Shown here piece after piece: positions 8,122 to 16,668 of a stretch of DNA of 64,000 nucleotides (positions are counted from its first letter, which is position 1; the number at the start of each line of letters is the position of its first letter). Position numbers and translations under genes: made by a program. The notes beneath the pieces are model-generated. The model had not been told where the DNA came from. It ran no database searches and saw nothing but the letters and a program-made list of their open reading frames with translations. This DNA is from Pseudoduganella armeniaca (GTDB lineage: Bacteria > Pseudomonadota > Gammaproteobacteria > Burkholderiales > Burkholderiaceae_D). The DNA is taken from NCBI RefSeq assembly GCF_003028855.1, contig NZ_CP028324.1, positions 4,526,001-4,590,000 on the forward strand. Direction: 5' to 3'.

Positions 8122-8961
8122 ATGAAAATCATCTCGTCCATCGAAGAGCTGCGCGACCAGTTGCGCGGCCAACTGCGTACCGCCTTCGTGCCCACCATGG
8201 GCAACCTGCACGAGGGCCATCTGTCGCTGATGCGCATCGCGCGCCGCCACGGCGACCCCGTCGTCGCCTCGATCTTCGTCAATCGCCTGCAGTTCGGCCC
8301 GAACGAGGACTTCGACAAATACCCGCGCACGTTCCAGGCGGACGTGGAAAAGCTGGAGAAGGAAGGCGTCTACGTGCTGTTCGCGCCGACCGAGAAGGAC
8401 ATGTACCCTGAACCGCAGGAATACCGCGTGCAGCCGCCGGACGGCCTGGGCAACACGCTGGAGGGCGAATTCCGCCCCGGCTTCTTCAACGGCGTGTGCA
8501 CTGTCGTCACGAAGCTGTTCTCGTGCGTACAGCCGCGCGTGGCCGTGTTCGGCAAGAAGGACTACCAGCAGCTGATGATCGTGCGCAACATGGCACGCCA
8601 GTTCGCGCTGCCGACGGAAATCATCGGCGCCGAGACCTACCGCGCGGAAGACGGCCTGGCGCTGTCGTCGCGCAATATGTACCTGTCAGAAGCCGAGCGC
8701 GCCGAAGCGCCGGCGCTGTACCAGTCGCTCAACTTCGTCGCCAACGAGATGCGTGCCGGCCACCTGGACGTATTCCAGCTGGAGCACAAGGCCATGGACG
8801 ACCTCGCCAAGCGCGGCTGGAAGCCGGACTACATCAGCATCCGCAAGCGCAGCGACCTGCAACCGCCGAACGCCGGCGACCTGGCACAAGGCGCCCCGCT
8901 GGTGGTCCTCGCCGCAGCCAAGCTGGGCACGACGCGCCTGATCGACAACCTGGAGATCTGA
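8122..8961 (+). CDS. panC: Pantothenate synthetase
   Basis: The enzyme has 279 residues, the normal length. It condenses pantoate and beta-alanine with ATP, via pantoyl-adenylate, to make pantothenate for coenzyme A. Signature motifs are visible: PTMGNLHEGHLSLM (HIGH-like nucleotide site), FGKKDYQQLMIVR, and the SSRNMYLS loop. panB and panD are not in the window. The gene's end is followed at once by paired family-A palindromes. Confidence 0.97.
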   Translation: MKIISSIEELRDQLRGQLRTAFVPTMGNLHEGHLSLMRIARRHGDPVVASIFVNRLQFGPNEDFDKYPRTFQADVEKLEKEGVYVLFAPTEKDMYPEPQEYRVQPPDGLGNTLEGEFRPGFFNGVCTVVTKLFSCVQPRVAVFGKKDYQQLMIVRNMARQFALPTEIIGAETYRAEDGLALSSRNMYLSEAERAEAPALYQSLNFVANEMRAGHLDVFQLEHKAMDDLAKRGWKPDYISIRKRSDLQPPNAGDLAQGAPLVVLAAAKLGTTRLIDNLEI

Positions 8962-8965
8962 TCGC

Positions 8966-9113
8966 TACAGCCGGGCTCGTGTCCCACCCCGGGGTCAGTC
9001 ACCGAAGTGGGACACGAGCTGATCTGTATGGGAGAAGGACTGTCCTCTGACAGTCGAGGTCGTGTCCCGTTTTGGTGACTGACCCCGCGGTGGGACACGG
9101 GCTGGGCCGTAGG
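8966..9113. repeat. Two family-A palindromes in opposite orientation
   Basis: Copy 2 (8977-9018) is CTCGTGTCCCA...TGGGACACGAG around CCCCGGGGTCAGTCACC. Copy 3 (about 9055-9113) has CGTGTCCC...GGGACACG with GGTGACTGACCCC in the loop, so the two loops are reverse complements of each other. Between them lies a small stem GGACTGTCCTCTGACAGTC. Together they fill the gap between convergent panC and the HDOD gene. Confidence 0.8.
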
Positions 9114-9119
9114 CGGTGC

Positions 9120-10328
9120 TCAGGCCGTGACGTTCTGCGTCCACGCCAGCGCGGACAGGTGGGCCTTGTTGACGTCTGCCGGGCTGATCTTCAGCGCGGC
9201 CGCCAGCGACGAGACCAGCGTCGAGTTCAGCTCGCACGCCTCGGCCAGCGCCAGGTACGGGCCGTAGCGCCCGCCCCGCTCCAGCAGCGCCTTCACCACT
9301 TCGTCGGACAGCTGGATCGTTTCCAGCACGTCCTTCATGGGCAGGCCCAGCAGGCGGTCCAGCAGCGAGAACATGCCCGCGACAAAGACGTTTTCCGCTT
9401 CCGCCCGGCCCAGGGTTTCCAGGCTCAGCAGTTCGGCCAGGCGGCCTCGCACCACGGCCGTCTCCAGCAGCACCGGCGAATAGCCGGACGTGCTGGCCGT
9501 GGCCAGCAGCAAGGTCAGCCAGCGCGACAGCGGCTGGTATCCCAGCAATGTGATGGCCTGCTTCAGCGACTGGATCTCGCGCCCCATACCGAAGCCGGCC
9601 GAATTGATGTAGCGCAGCAGCTTGTACGACAGCGCCGCGTCACGCTTGAGCACACTTTCCAGCTTGGCCACGTCCGCGTTCGCGTTCACCATCTGCATCA
9701 GCTGCAGGATCACGGTCTGGGCCGGATTCAAGCCCTTGGCTTCCGAGCCCGGGCGCGGCGTCAGGTGCAGCTTGCCGACGAAGGCGTCGATGCCCAGCGC
9801 GGCGCAGGCGTCGAAATCGGCCCAGGTCGTGACGGGCCGCCCCACCATCCTGACCGAGGATTGCTTCAGCGCTGCGTAGGTGCGCGCCTGCGTGGCCACG
9901 TCGGTACCGGAAAAGCGCACTTCGACATAGGAGCAGATCGTCGGCAGGCGGTTGCCGGCACGGGCGATGTCGCAGTTGCGCAGCAGGATGCCGACGTCGC
10001 CGGCCCGCAGCGCGCGCACGGCCGCCAGCGTGTCCGGGTTGGCCAGCTCGCGCGTGGCGATCGACAGTACCGTGTGCTGCGGCGGCAGGTTGTACAGCGC
10101 GTCCGTCGACAGCATCGCCGGCACGGCTTCGAGAAAGAGGGTTTTATCGCGCAGCAGCCAGCCGCGCTCGGGATCGTTGACCTGGCTGGCGACGAAGCCG
10201 ACCAGGTCTTCCAGGCCGGCCTGGGTGACGGCCAGGTCCGGATTGTGCTGCCACGTGAGTTCGTAGCCGACCACCCGCTGCTCCGGGTCCAGCAACGGCT
10301 CGCGCACGAGGAAATGGGTCTGGTGCAT
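9120..10328 (-). CDS. EAL-like/HDOD domain signalling protein (YuxH type)
   Basis: The protein has 402 residues. The N-terminal half resembles a degenerate EAL domain (MHQTHFLVREPLLDPEQRVVGYELTW), but the metal-binding E-A-L signature is not evident, so it is probably not an active phosphodiesterase. The C-terminal half is an HDOD domain (PGSEAKGLN, LKRDAALSYKLLRYINSAGFGM, SLKQAITLLGY), which lacks the catalytic HD pair. Such proteins act as c-di-GMP or phosphorelay effectors, often of motility. It lies 40 bp downstream of cheZ on the same strand, at the tail of the chemotaxis block. Confidence 0.85.
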   Translation of the reverse strand: MHQTHFLVREPLLDPEQRVVGYELTWQHNPDLAVTQAGLEDLVGFVASQVNDPERGWLLRDKTLFLEAVPAMLSTDALYNLPPQHTVLSIATRELANPDTLAAVRALRAGDVGILLRNCDIARAGNRLPTICSYVEVRFSGTDVATQARTYAALKQSSVRMVGRPVTTWADFDACAALGIDAFVGKLHLTPRPGSEAKGLNPAQTVILQLMQMVNANADVAKLESVLKRDAALSYKLLRYINSAGFGMGREIQSLKQAITLLGYQPLSRWLTLLLATASTSGYSPVLLETAVVRGRLAELLSLETLGRAEAENVFVAGMFSLLDRLLGLPMKDVLETIQLSDEVVKALLERGGRYGPYLALAEACELNSTLVSSLAAALKISPADVNKAHLSALAWTQNVTA

Positions 10329-10368
10329 TGCGGGGTCGGGTGCGCGGGCGGCAGGCCGCCCGCCTTGG

Positions 10369-11022
10369 TCAGAAGCCCAGGCTGTCCAGCAGGTCGTCGA
10401 CCTGGCCCTGGTCGGCCACGATGCCGTCGGCCGACTTGTCGATCTGCGGACCGTTCAGAAGGCCGGTATCGATGTCCTTCTTCAGCTGTTCCGGCGCGAA
10501 GTCGATCAGCGTCTGCACCAGCTGCTTTTCCAGGTTCTGCGCAATCGACGTGACGCGCTTGATCACCTGGCCCGTGAGGTCCTGGAAATCCTGCGCCATC
10601 ATGATGTCCATCAGGTGACCCTTGGTGGCGGTCGTGGCTTCCGAGGCGGAGCCCAGCGCCGCGATCGTGCGCTGCGCCAGCTCGCGCCAGTCGCCGTCAC
10701 CACCCTGCCCGTCCAGCATGGCCTGCCAGGCGGCGGACAGTTCCTTGGCATCCTTGCCGATACCGTCCTGCAGCGGACCGGCGTCGTCCGTGGCATTGAG
10801 CACCTTCTGCGCCGCGTCTTCGCTCAGGCGTGCCACGTAATCGAGGCGGTCGCGGGCGTCGGGAATGTCCTCCGCCGCCCGTTCGATCAGCTTGTCCAGC
10901 CCCAGGCCGCGCAGGTTCTCGTGCAGCGCACGGGTCATGTGACCGATGCGCGACAGGAATTCCTCGTTCGGGTCCGTCATGGCGGCCGTACCCGTGACCG
11001 CTGCCGCTGCTTGCTCGCCCAT
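10369..11022 (-). CDS. cheZ: CheY-P phosphatase CheZ
   Basis: The protein has 217 residues. ATG at 11022 lies a few bases past the cheY TGA and has GGAG upstream, so it is preferred to the earlier in-frame start at 11046. CheZ speeds dephosphorylation of CheY-P at the flagellar switch. The catalytic helix reads MMAQDFQDLTGQVIKRV, with D148 and Q152 matching E. coli D143 and Q147. The C-terminal CheY-binding peptide QVDDLLDSLGF is intact. It is translationally coupled to cheY. Confidence 0.96.
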   Translation of the reverse strand: MGEQAAAAVTGTAAMTDPNEEFLSRIGHMTRALHENLRGLGLDKLIERAAEDIPDARDRLDYVARLSEDAAQKVLNATDDAGPLQDGIGKDAKELSAAWQAMLDGQGGDGDWRELAQRTIAALGSASEATTATKGHLMDIMMAQDFQDLTGQVIKRVTSIAQNLEKQLVQTLIDFAPEQLKKDIDTGLLNGPQIDKSADGIVADQGQVDDLLDSLGF

Positions 11023-11026
11023 GAAA

Positions 11027-11416
11027 TCAGGCTCCGAGCTTTTCAAAGATCTTGTTCAGTTTTTCGTCCAGCGTCGCGGCCGTGAAAGGCTTGACGACGT
11101 AGCCGTTGGCGCCGGCCTGGGCCGCCGCGATGATGTTTTCCTTCTTCGCCTCGGCGGTCACCATCAGCACCGGCAGCTTGGCCAGCGCGGGATCGGCACG
11201 AATGTTCTGCAGCATGGTCAGGCCGTCCATGTTCGGCATGTTCCAGTCGGACACGACGAAGTCGAATTGTTCGGCACGCAGCTTGGCCAGCGCCATTACG
11301 CCGTCTTCCGCTTCGTCCACGTTGGCATAACCCAGTTCTTTCAACAGATTCCGGACGATGCGGCGCATCGTCGAGAAGTCGTCAACAACTAAAAATTTCA
11401 TCTTTGGATCAGCCAT
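11027..11416 (-). CDS. cheY: Chemotaxis response regulator CheY (switch-binding)
   Basis: A single REC domain of 129 residues. The phospho-acceptor Asp lies in FDFVVSDWNMPNMDGL, the acidic pair in VVDDFS, and the conserved Lys in YVVKPF. It is close to E. coli CheY in length and motifs (SDWNMPNMDGL). It pairs with the adjacent cheZ, which argues that this is the CheY acting on FliM. A 225-bp gap separates it from cheB upstream, so it probably has its own promoter. Confidence 0.96.
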   Translation of the reverse strand: MADPKMKFLVVDDFSTMRRIVRNLLKELGYANVDEAEDGVMALAKLRAEQFDFVVSDWNMPNMDGLTMLQNIRADPALAKLPVLMVTAEAKKENIIAAAQAGANGYVVKPFTAATLDEKLNKIFEKLGA

Positions 11417-11641
11417 GAATTACTCCGTTGATTCTTTATAACGCGGTTATTAAATTTAGCTCTGAACTACCAGCAAGTTGTAGGATAGCATTATCGTTAC
11501 CCGTAGGGAACAGAACACCCTGTCACTGCCGGTAAAAAACCAGAATACCGTATCAAACGCGCACTGTAATTGTCTCGATCACGCGACGCTCTGCACCGCG
11601 ACGCCGCGCGCCCTGCTTTCGCCGACCTTGGCAGCAACCAG

Positions 11642-12712
11642 TTACACGCGCAACGCGCGCATGCCGTGCTGCGCCAGGTAGCCGAGCACCATGCCCGGCA
11701 GCGCCTGCAGCGCGCCCACCTCGTGCGTGGCGCCCACGGCGATCGCTTCGCGCGGCATGCCGAACACGACGCAGCTGGCTTCATCCTGTGCAAAATTATA
11801 CGCCCCGGCCGTCTTCATCTCCAGCATACCAGCAGCGCCGTCCTTGCCCATGCCCGTCAGGATCACCCCGACGGCATTTTTACCGGCGTGCTGCGCTGCC
11901 GAGCGGAACAGCACATCCACCGACGGCCGGTGCCGGTTGACGGGTTCGCCCTGGTCCAGCTTGGTCATATAGTTCGCGCCCGAGCGGGTCAGCAGCAGGT
12001 GCGAATGGCCCGGCGCGATGTACGCATGGCCCGGCAGCACCCGTTCGTTGCCCGCCGCTTCCTGCACCGAGATGCGGCACAGCGAGTCGAGGCGTTTCGC
12101 GAACGAGCGCGTAAAGCCTTCCGGCATGTGCTGCGTGATCAGGATCCCCGGGCAGTCGGACGGCATCTGCATCAGGAACTCGCGGATCGCTTCGGTACCA
12201 CCCGTGGACGCACCCACGATGATCAGTTTTTCGGACGACATCAGCGGGTTGCGTAATTGTGGCAGGGGTACGCCGCCTTCGGCGCCCGCTTGCGGCAGCG
12301 TGCGCGCGCGGATGCGCGCTTTCGACGCGGCGCGGATCTTGTCGGCGATCAGGTCGGTGTACTCGCGCATGCCGGTCTGGATCGAGATCTTCGGCTTGGT
12401 CACGAAGTCGACGGCGCCCAGCTCCAGCGCGCGCATCGTGATCTCGGAGCCCCGTTCCGTCAGCGACGACACCATCACGACAGGCATCGGCCGCAGCCGC
12501 ATCAGTTTTTCCAGGAAATCCAGGCCATCCATCTTCGGCATCTCGACGTCCAGGGTCAGCACGTCGGGATTGGTCTGCTTGATCAGCTCGCGCGCGACCA
12601 GCGGGTCGGGCGCCGTGCCGACCACCTTCATGTCGGCCTGGCTGTTGATAATTTCGGTCATGACGCTGCGAATCAGCGCGGAGTCGTCGACCACCAGTAC
12701 TTTGATTGTCAT
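11642..12712 (-). CDS. cheB: Chemoreceptor methylesterase/deamidase CheB
   Basis: The protein has 356 residues. An N-terminal REC domain (VLVVDDSALIRSVM; phospho-site in VLTLDVEMPKMDGLDFL) is joined by a linker to the methylesterase domain. The catalytic Ser lies in VGASTGGTEAIREFL, the His in ITQHMPEGFT, and the Asp in the GMGKDGAAGML segment. It demethylates and deamidates receptors when phosphorylated by CheA. It starts 9 bp after cheD. Confidence 0.96.
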   Translation of the reverse strand: MTIKVLVVDDSALIRSVMTEIINSQADMKVVGTAPDPLVARELIKQTNPDVLTLDVEMPKMDGLDFLEKLMRLRPMPVVMVSSLTERGSEITMRALELGAVDFVTKPKISIQTGMREYTDLIADKIRAASKARIRARTLPQAGAEGGVPLPQLRNPLMSSEKLIIVGASTGGTEAIREFLMQMPSDCPGILITQHMPEGFTRSFAKRLDSLCRISVQEAAGNERVLPGHAYIAPGHSHLLLTRSGANYMTKLDQGEPVNRHRPSVDVLFRSAAQHAGKNAVGVILTGMGKDGAAGMLEMKTAGAYNFAQDEASCVVFGMPREAIAVGATHEVGALQALPGMVLGYLAQHGMRALRV

Positions 12713-12721
12713 CTGGGCCTC

Positions 12722-13321
12722 TCAGAACAGCTCGATTTCGCCAGCCACCGGCTGGACTTTCAGGCGGCTCGCATACTCGATCTCGCGTTTCGCCAGCGTA
12801 TCGTTATGCGATTGCATCAGTTTCTTGACGAGCACCTTGCCCGTGCGCGGGAAGAAATACACCTTGCGCGGGTAGATGTCGTTCAGGTCTTCCGCGACGA
12901 CGCGGATGCGTTCGTTGCGCAGGAAGGTCTGGACGAACGCGGCATTGCGTTCGCCCACGTTCATGGCAGTGAAGCCCTTCAGCACGGCGCCGCCGCCGAA
13001 GACCTTGGCCTCCAGGTTGTCGCGCCGGGCACCGGACTTCAGCAGGCTGTTGATCAGGATCTCCATCGCGAAGGTGCCGTAGCGGGCCGACGCCGAGACG
13101 GGGCTGTTGCTGTCGGCGCCGCCGTCCGGCAGCATGAAGTGGTTCATGCCGCCCAGGCCGGAGACGCGGTCGCGGATGCAGGCCGAGACGCACGAGCCGA
13201 GCACCGTCACGATCAGCATGTCCTTGCTGGTGTAGTAGTACTCGCCCGGCAGGATCTTGGCCGCCTGGGTGTCGAACGTGCGGTCGTAATAGACGTTGGT
13301 GGCGAGGTGTTCGTTTTCCAT
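12722..13321 (-). CDS. cheD: Chemoreceptor glutamine deamidase CheD
   Basis: The protein has 199 residues. The catalytic Cys lies in VTVLGSCVSACIRD and the His in GLGGMNHFMLP, and the C-terminal core has KVFGGGAV. It deamidates Gln residues in MCPs. An oddity is that the C-terminus carries an extension ending AGEIELF, nearly the same as the end SGDIELF of the CheZ-like protein in this cluster. It lies between cheR (9 bp) and cheB (9 bp). Confidence 0.95.
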   Translation of the reverse strand: MENEHLATNVYYDRTFDTQAAKILPGEYYYTSKDMLIVTVLGSCVSACIRDRVSGLGGMNHFMLPDGGADSNSPVSASARYGTFAMEILINSLLKSGARRDNLEAKVFGGGAVLKGFTAMNVGERNAAFVQTFLRNERIRVVAEDLNDIYPRKVYFFPRTGKVLVKKLMQSHNDTLAKREIEYASRLKVQPVAGEIELF

Positions 13322-13330
13322 GGTGTCTTC

Positions 13331-14194
13331 TTATGCTCGTTGCGGCATGGCCCGGGCGGCGCTGCCACCCTGGTCCAGTTCATACACCGTTTTCCCGCGC
13401 AGTTTCAGCGCATCCGACACGTACAGGAAGTTTTCGGAATGGCCCGCGAACAGCAGGGCGTCCGGTTTCATCAGCGGCACGAAGCGCGACAGGATCTTGC
13501 GCTGGGTGGCCTTGTCGAAGTAGATCATCACGTTGCGGCAGAAGATCACGTCGAACGGACCGCGGATGTCCCATTTGTCGTCCAGCAGGTTGAGCTGGCG
13601 ATACGTGATCAGCTGGCGCAGCTCGGGGCGGGCCCGCACCAGGCCGGCCTTGTCGCCCTTCCCCTTCAGGAAGAACTTGCGCTGCTGCTCGGGCGTGAGC
13701 TTGTCGATGCGTTCGATCGGATAGACGCCGTTGGCGGCCGTGGCCAGCACGTTGGTGTCGATGTCGGTGGCGATGATGTGCACCGGCGGCGTCAAGGTAC
13801 CGAAGGCCTCGCACACGGTGATCGCGATCGAATAGGGTTCCTCGCCGGTGGAGCTGGCGGAACACCAGATATTGAGCTGCTCGCCACGGTGCTTCTTCAC
13901 GTGGTCGGCCAGCAGGGGGAAGTGGTGCGATTCGCGGAAGAACGACGTCAGGTTCGTCGTCAGCGCGTTGGTGAACGCTTCCCACTCGTTGCCCAGGCGA
14001 CCCGCTTCGAGGTCGTCCAGGTATTTCACGAAGGATGAGATGCCGGTGGCGCGCAGGCGCCTGGCCAGCCGGCTGTACACCATCTCCTGTTTGCTGTCGG
14101 CCAGCGCGATGCCGGCCCGTTTGTAGATCATGCCCCGTACGCGCTCGAAGTCGCGGGCATTGAAATCAAACTCCTTGACGGTGTCCTTGGACAT
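13331..14194 (-). CDS. cheR: Chemoreceptor methyltransferase CheR
   Basis: The protein has 287 residues. An N-terminal helical domain (FERVRGMIYKRAGIAL) is followed by the SAM-binding Rossmann domain (IWCSASSTGEEPYSIAI, IIATDIDTNVL, FDVIFCRNVMIYFD). It methylates Glu residues on MCPs. The adjacent MCP ends in a WEEF tail that resembles the CheR-tethering pentapeptide, so the two are likely partners. Confidence 0.96.
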   Translation of the reverse strand: MSKDTVKEFDFNARDFERVRGMIYKRAGIALADSKQEMVYSRLARRLRATGISSFVKYLDDLEAGRLGNEWEAFTNALTTNLTSFFRESHHFPLLADHVKKHRGEQLNIWCSASSTGEEPYSIAITVCEAFGTLTPPVHIIATDIDTNVLATAANGVYPIERIDKLTPEQQRKFFLKGKGDKAGLVRARPELRQLITYRQLNLLDDKWDIRGPFDVIFCRNVMIYFDKATQRKILSRFVPLMKPDALLFAGHSENFLYVSDALKLRGKTVYELDQGGSAARAMPQRA

Positions 14195-14263
14195 TATCCT
14201 TATCCTTGCGTTACCGGGAGTTCAGAATACGCGGCCGCCTCCCGGAAGCGGCCGCGCCATGCA

Positions 14264-15988
14264 TCAGAACTCTTCCCAGTCGTCGCCGGCAGGTGCCGTC
14301 GCCTTCTTGGCCGGCGCCGCGGCGGGCGCCGCTGCCTTCGGCGCTGCCGGGCGTACCGTCACCGCGCGAGCGGCTGGCTTGGCAGCCAGCTTGGCCGGCT
14401 GCGCCTTCGGTGCGACCGCGGCGCGGGCGACCGGCGCGTGTTCCGTGCCCAGCTTGAAGATGCTGACCGCTTCGGCCAGGCGCTGCGCCTGTTCCTGCAT
14501 GCTCTCGGCGGCGGCCGCGGCTTCTTCCACCAGGGCGGCGTTACGCTGGGTCATTTCGTCCATCGTCGTGATGGCCTGGTTGACTTCCTCGATGCCGTTG
14601 CTCTGTTCCTGCGTGGCGGCGGTGATCTCGCCCATGATGTCGGCGACCTGCTTGATCGAGGTGACGATCAGGCCCATGGTCTGGCCGGCTTCGTCCACCA
14701 GCTTGCCACCGGCATCGACCTTGGTCACGGAGTCGTCGATCAGCGCCTTGATTTCCTTGGCGGCGCTGGCCGAACGCTGGGCCAGGTTACGCACTTCGGA
14801 AGCCACCACGGCGAAGCCGCGGCCCTGTTCACCGGCGCGGGCCGCTTCGACCGCCGCGTTCAGCGCCAGGATGTTGGTCTGGAACGCGATGCCGTCGATG
14901 ACGCCGATGATGTCGACGATCTTGCCCGACGATTCCTTGATGGAGCCCATCGTGTCGACCACCTGCGACACCACGGTGCCGCCCTTCTCCGCCACCGACG
15001 ATGCCGTCACGGCGAGCTGGTTGGCCTGGCGTGCGTTGTCGGCGTTCTGCTTGACGGTGGACGTCAGTTCTTCCATCGAGCTGGCGGTTTCTTCCAGCGA
15101 GCTGGCCTGCGCTTCGGTACGGGCCGACAGGTCGGCGTTGCCGGAAGCGATTTCCTGCGAAGCCTGGGTGATCGTCTCGGTGCCGCTGCGGACCTGGCCG
15201 ACGGTGCGCACCAGGCTGTCGTTCATGTCCTTCAGGGCCTGCAGCAGTTCGCTGGTCTCGTCCTTGCCTTCCACGCGCACTTGCGAGGTCAGTTCGCCGG
15301 CCGCGACGCGCTGCGCCACTTCCACGGCGCCGGCCAGCGGCACGGTGATCGAGCGGGTGGTGAACAGCGCGCAGACGACACCGACGGCGACGCCGATGGC
15401 GCCCAGCACCAGGGTCAGCACCATGACGCGGTTATCGGCCTGCAGCGAACGTTCCTGGAACGCCTGGGTGGCCTTGTGCTGCAGGTCCACCAGCTGGTTC
15501 AGCGCCGTCAGCGTGCGGGTGTTCAGCGGGTCGATGCGGCCGGCGATGATCTTGGTCGCGCCTTCGGCGTTGAAGGCCAGCACCTGCGCCATCGCGTCCT
15601 TGAAGGCGGCGTCCACGTCCTTGTCCAGCGCGGCCAGTTCGCCCAGCACCTTCTTCTCGTCGTCGTCCAGGCCCAGCGCCTGCAGCTTGCCGCGCGCCGC
15701 TTCGTAGCGCTGGCGCTGCGACTTGACCTTCTCTTCTTCCTTCTGCATCAGCTCGACGTCGGACTGCAGGCCGATATTGCGCATGGCGATGCCCGATTCC
15801 AGCATGGCGCTTTTCATGGCGCCAGCCTGCAGGCTCTTGGCGCTGGTCAGTTCCAGGCCTTCCATCAACTGCGCCTTATTGCGCATGTTGAGACTGTTGG
15901 ACGACAGTACCAACGCGACCAGGATCAGCAGGATGATGCCGAACCCGAAGCCTAGTCTTGTACCGATTTTGTAATTACGAACACTCAT
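14264..15988 (-). CDS. Methyl-accepting chemotaxis protein (Tsr/Tar class)
   Basis: The protein has 574 residues. A short N-terminal tail and helix (GFGFGIILLILVALVLSS) are followed by a periplasmic four-helix sensor of about 150 residues, a second membrane helix near 190-210 (VLTLVLGAIGVAVGVVCALF), a HAMP segment, and a long signalling coiled coil. The hairpin tip is DIIGVIDGIAFQTNILALNAAVEAARAGEQGRGFAVVA-like. An Ala/Pro-rich linker (about 530-565) leads to DDWEEF, close to the NWETF CheR-docking peptide. The ligand is unknown. Confidence 0.95.
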   Translation of the reverse strand: MSVRNYKIGTRLGFGFGIILLILVALVLSSNSLNMRNKAQLMEGLELTSAKSLQAGAMKSAMLESGIAMRNIGLQSDVELMQKEEEKVKSQRQRYEAARGKLQALGLDDDEKKVLGELAALDKDVDAAFKDAMAQVLAFNAEGATKIIAGRIDPLNTRTLTALNQLVDLQHKATQAFQERSLQADNRVMVLTLVLGAIGVAVGVVCALFTTRSITVPLAGAVEVAQRVAAGELTSQVRVEGKDETSELLQALKDMNDSLVRTVGQVRSGTETITQASQEIASGNADLSARTEAQASSLEETASSMEELTSTVKQNADNARQANQLAVTASSVAEKGGTVVSQVVDTMGSIKESSGKIVDIIGVIDGIAFQTNILALNAAVEAARAGEQGRGFAVVASEVRNLAQRSASAAKEIKALIDDSVTKVDAGGKLVDEAGQTMGLIVTSIKQVADIMGEITAATQEQSNGIEEVNQAITTMDEMTQRNAALVEEAAAAAESMQEQAQRLAEAVSIFKLGTEHAPVARAAVAPKAQPAKLAAKPAARAVTVRPAAPKAAAPAAAPAKKATAPAGDDWEEF

Positions 15989-16175
15989 TTGAGTCCCCTA
16001 CCCTGTGATTGATGAAGCGACGGCTCGCCTTCTGCGAGGCGCATGCCTCTGTTAATACAAAAAAATTTGGTCTGCTGCACCGCGTTTTTTGGGCGGTAAT
16101 CCCTGCAATGAGGCGCGTGCCCCCCGGACCTGCCTGGTAGGACAAATCCGGGACAGTCCCGGAGTTTTCCTCCGG

Positions 16176-16655
16176 TCAGGCTGCCAGCTGTTCGATCAGG
16201 CCCATCTCCGGCGACGACATCAGCTTGTTGATGTCGACCAGGATCAGCATGCGTTCGTCGATCGTGCCCAGGCCGATCATGTACTCGGACGAGAAGGCGG
16301 TGCCCATTTCCGGCGCCGGCTTGATCTGGTCCGGCTCCAAGGTCGTCACGTCGGACACGCTGTCCACCACCATGCCGACCACGCGGCCGTTGATGTTCAG
16401 GATGATGACGACGGTGAACTGGTCGTATACCGGCTCGCCCAGGCGGAACTTGATGCGCATGTCCACCACCGGGATGATGATGCCGCGCAGGTTGATCACG
16501 CCCTTGATGAATTCCGGCGCGTTGGCGATGCGGGTCACCGCTTCGTAGCCGCGGATCTCCTGCACTTTCAGGATGTCGATGCCGTATTCTTCCGAACCCA
16601 GTTTGAAGGCCAGGAACTCGTGGCCTGCGATGTCGGCATTGTTTGCGTCTGCCAT
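16176..16655 (-). CDS. cheW: Chemotaxis coupling protein CheW
   Basis: The protein has 159 residues with one SH3-like CheW domain: FLAFKLGSEEYGIDILKVQEIRGYE, INLRGIIIPVVDMRIKF and GMVVDSVSDVTTL. It couples MCPs to CheA. It starts 13 bp after the cheA stop. A 15-base perfect hairpin (CCGGGACAGTCCCGG, 16148-16162) lies just past its stop, without a T-tract. Confidence 0.96.
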   Translation of the reverse strand: MADANNADIAGHEFLAFKLGSEEYGIDILKVQEIRGYEAVTRIANAPEFIKGVINLRGIIIPVVDMRIKFRLGEPVYDQFTVVIILNINGRVVGMVVDSVSDVTTLEPDQIKPAPEMGTAFSSEYMIGLGTIDERMLILVDINKLMSSPEMGLIEQLAA

Positions 16656-16668
16656 GGTCTTTCCTTGT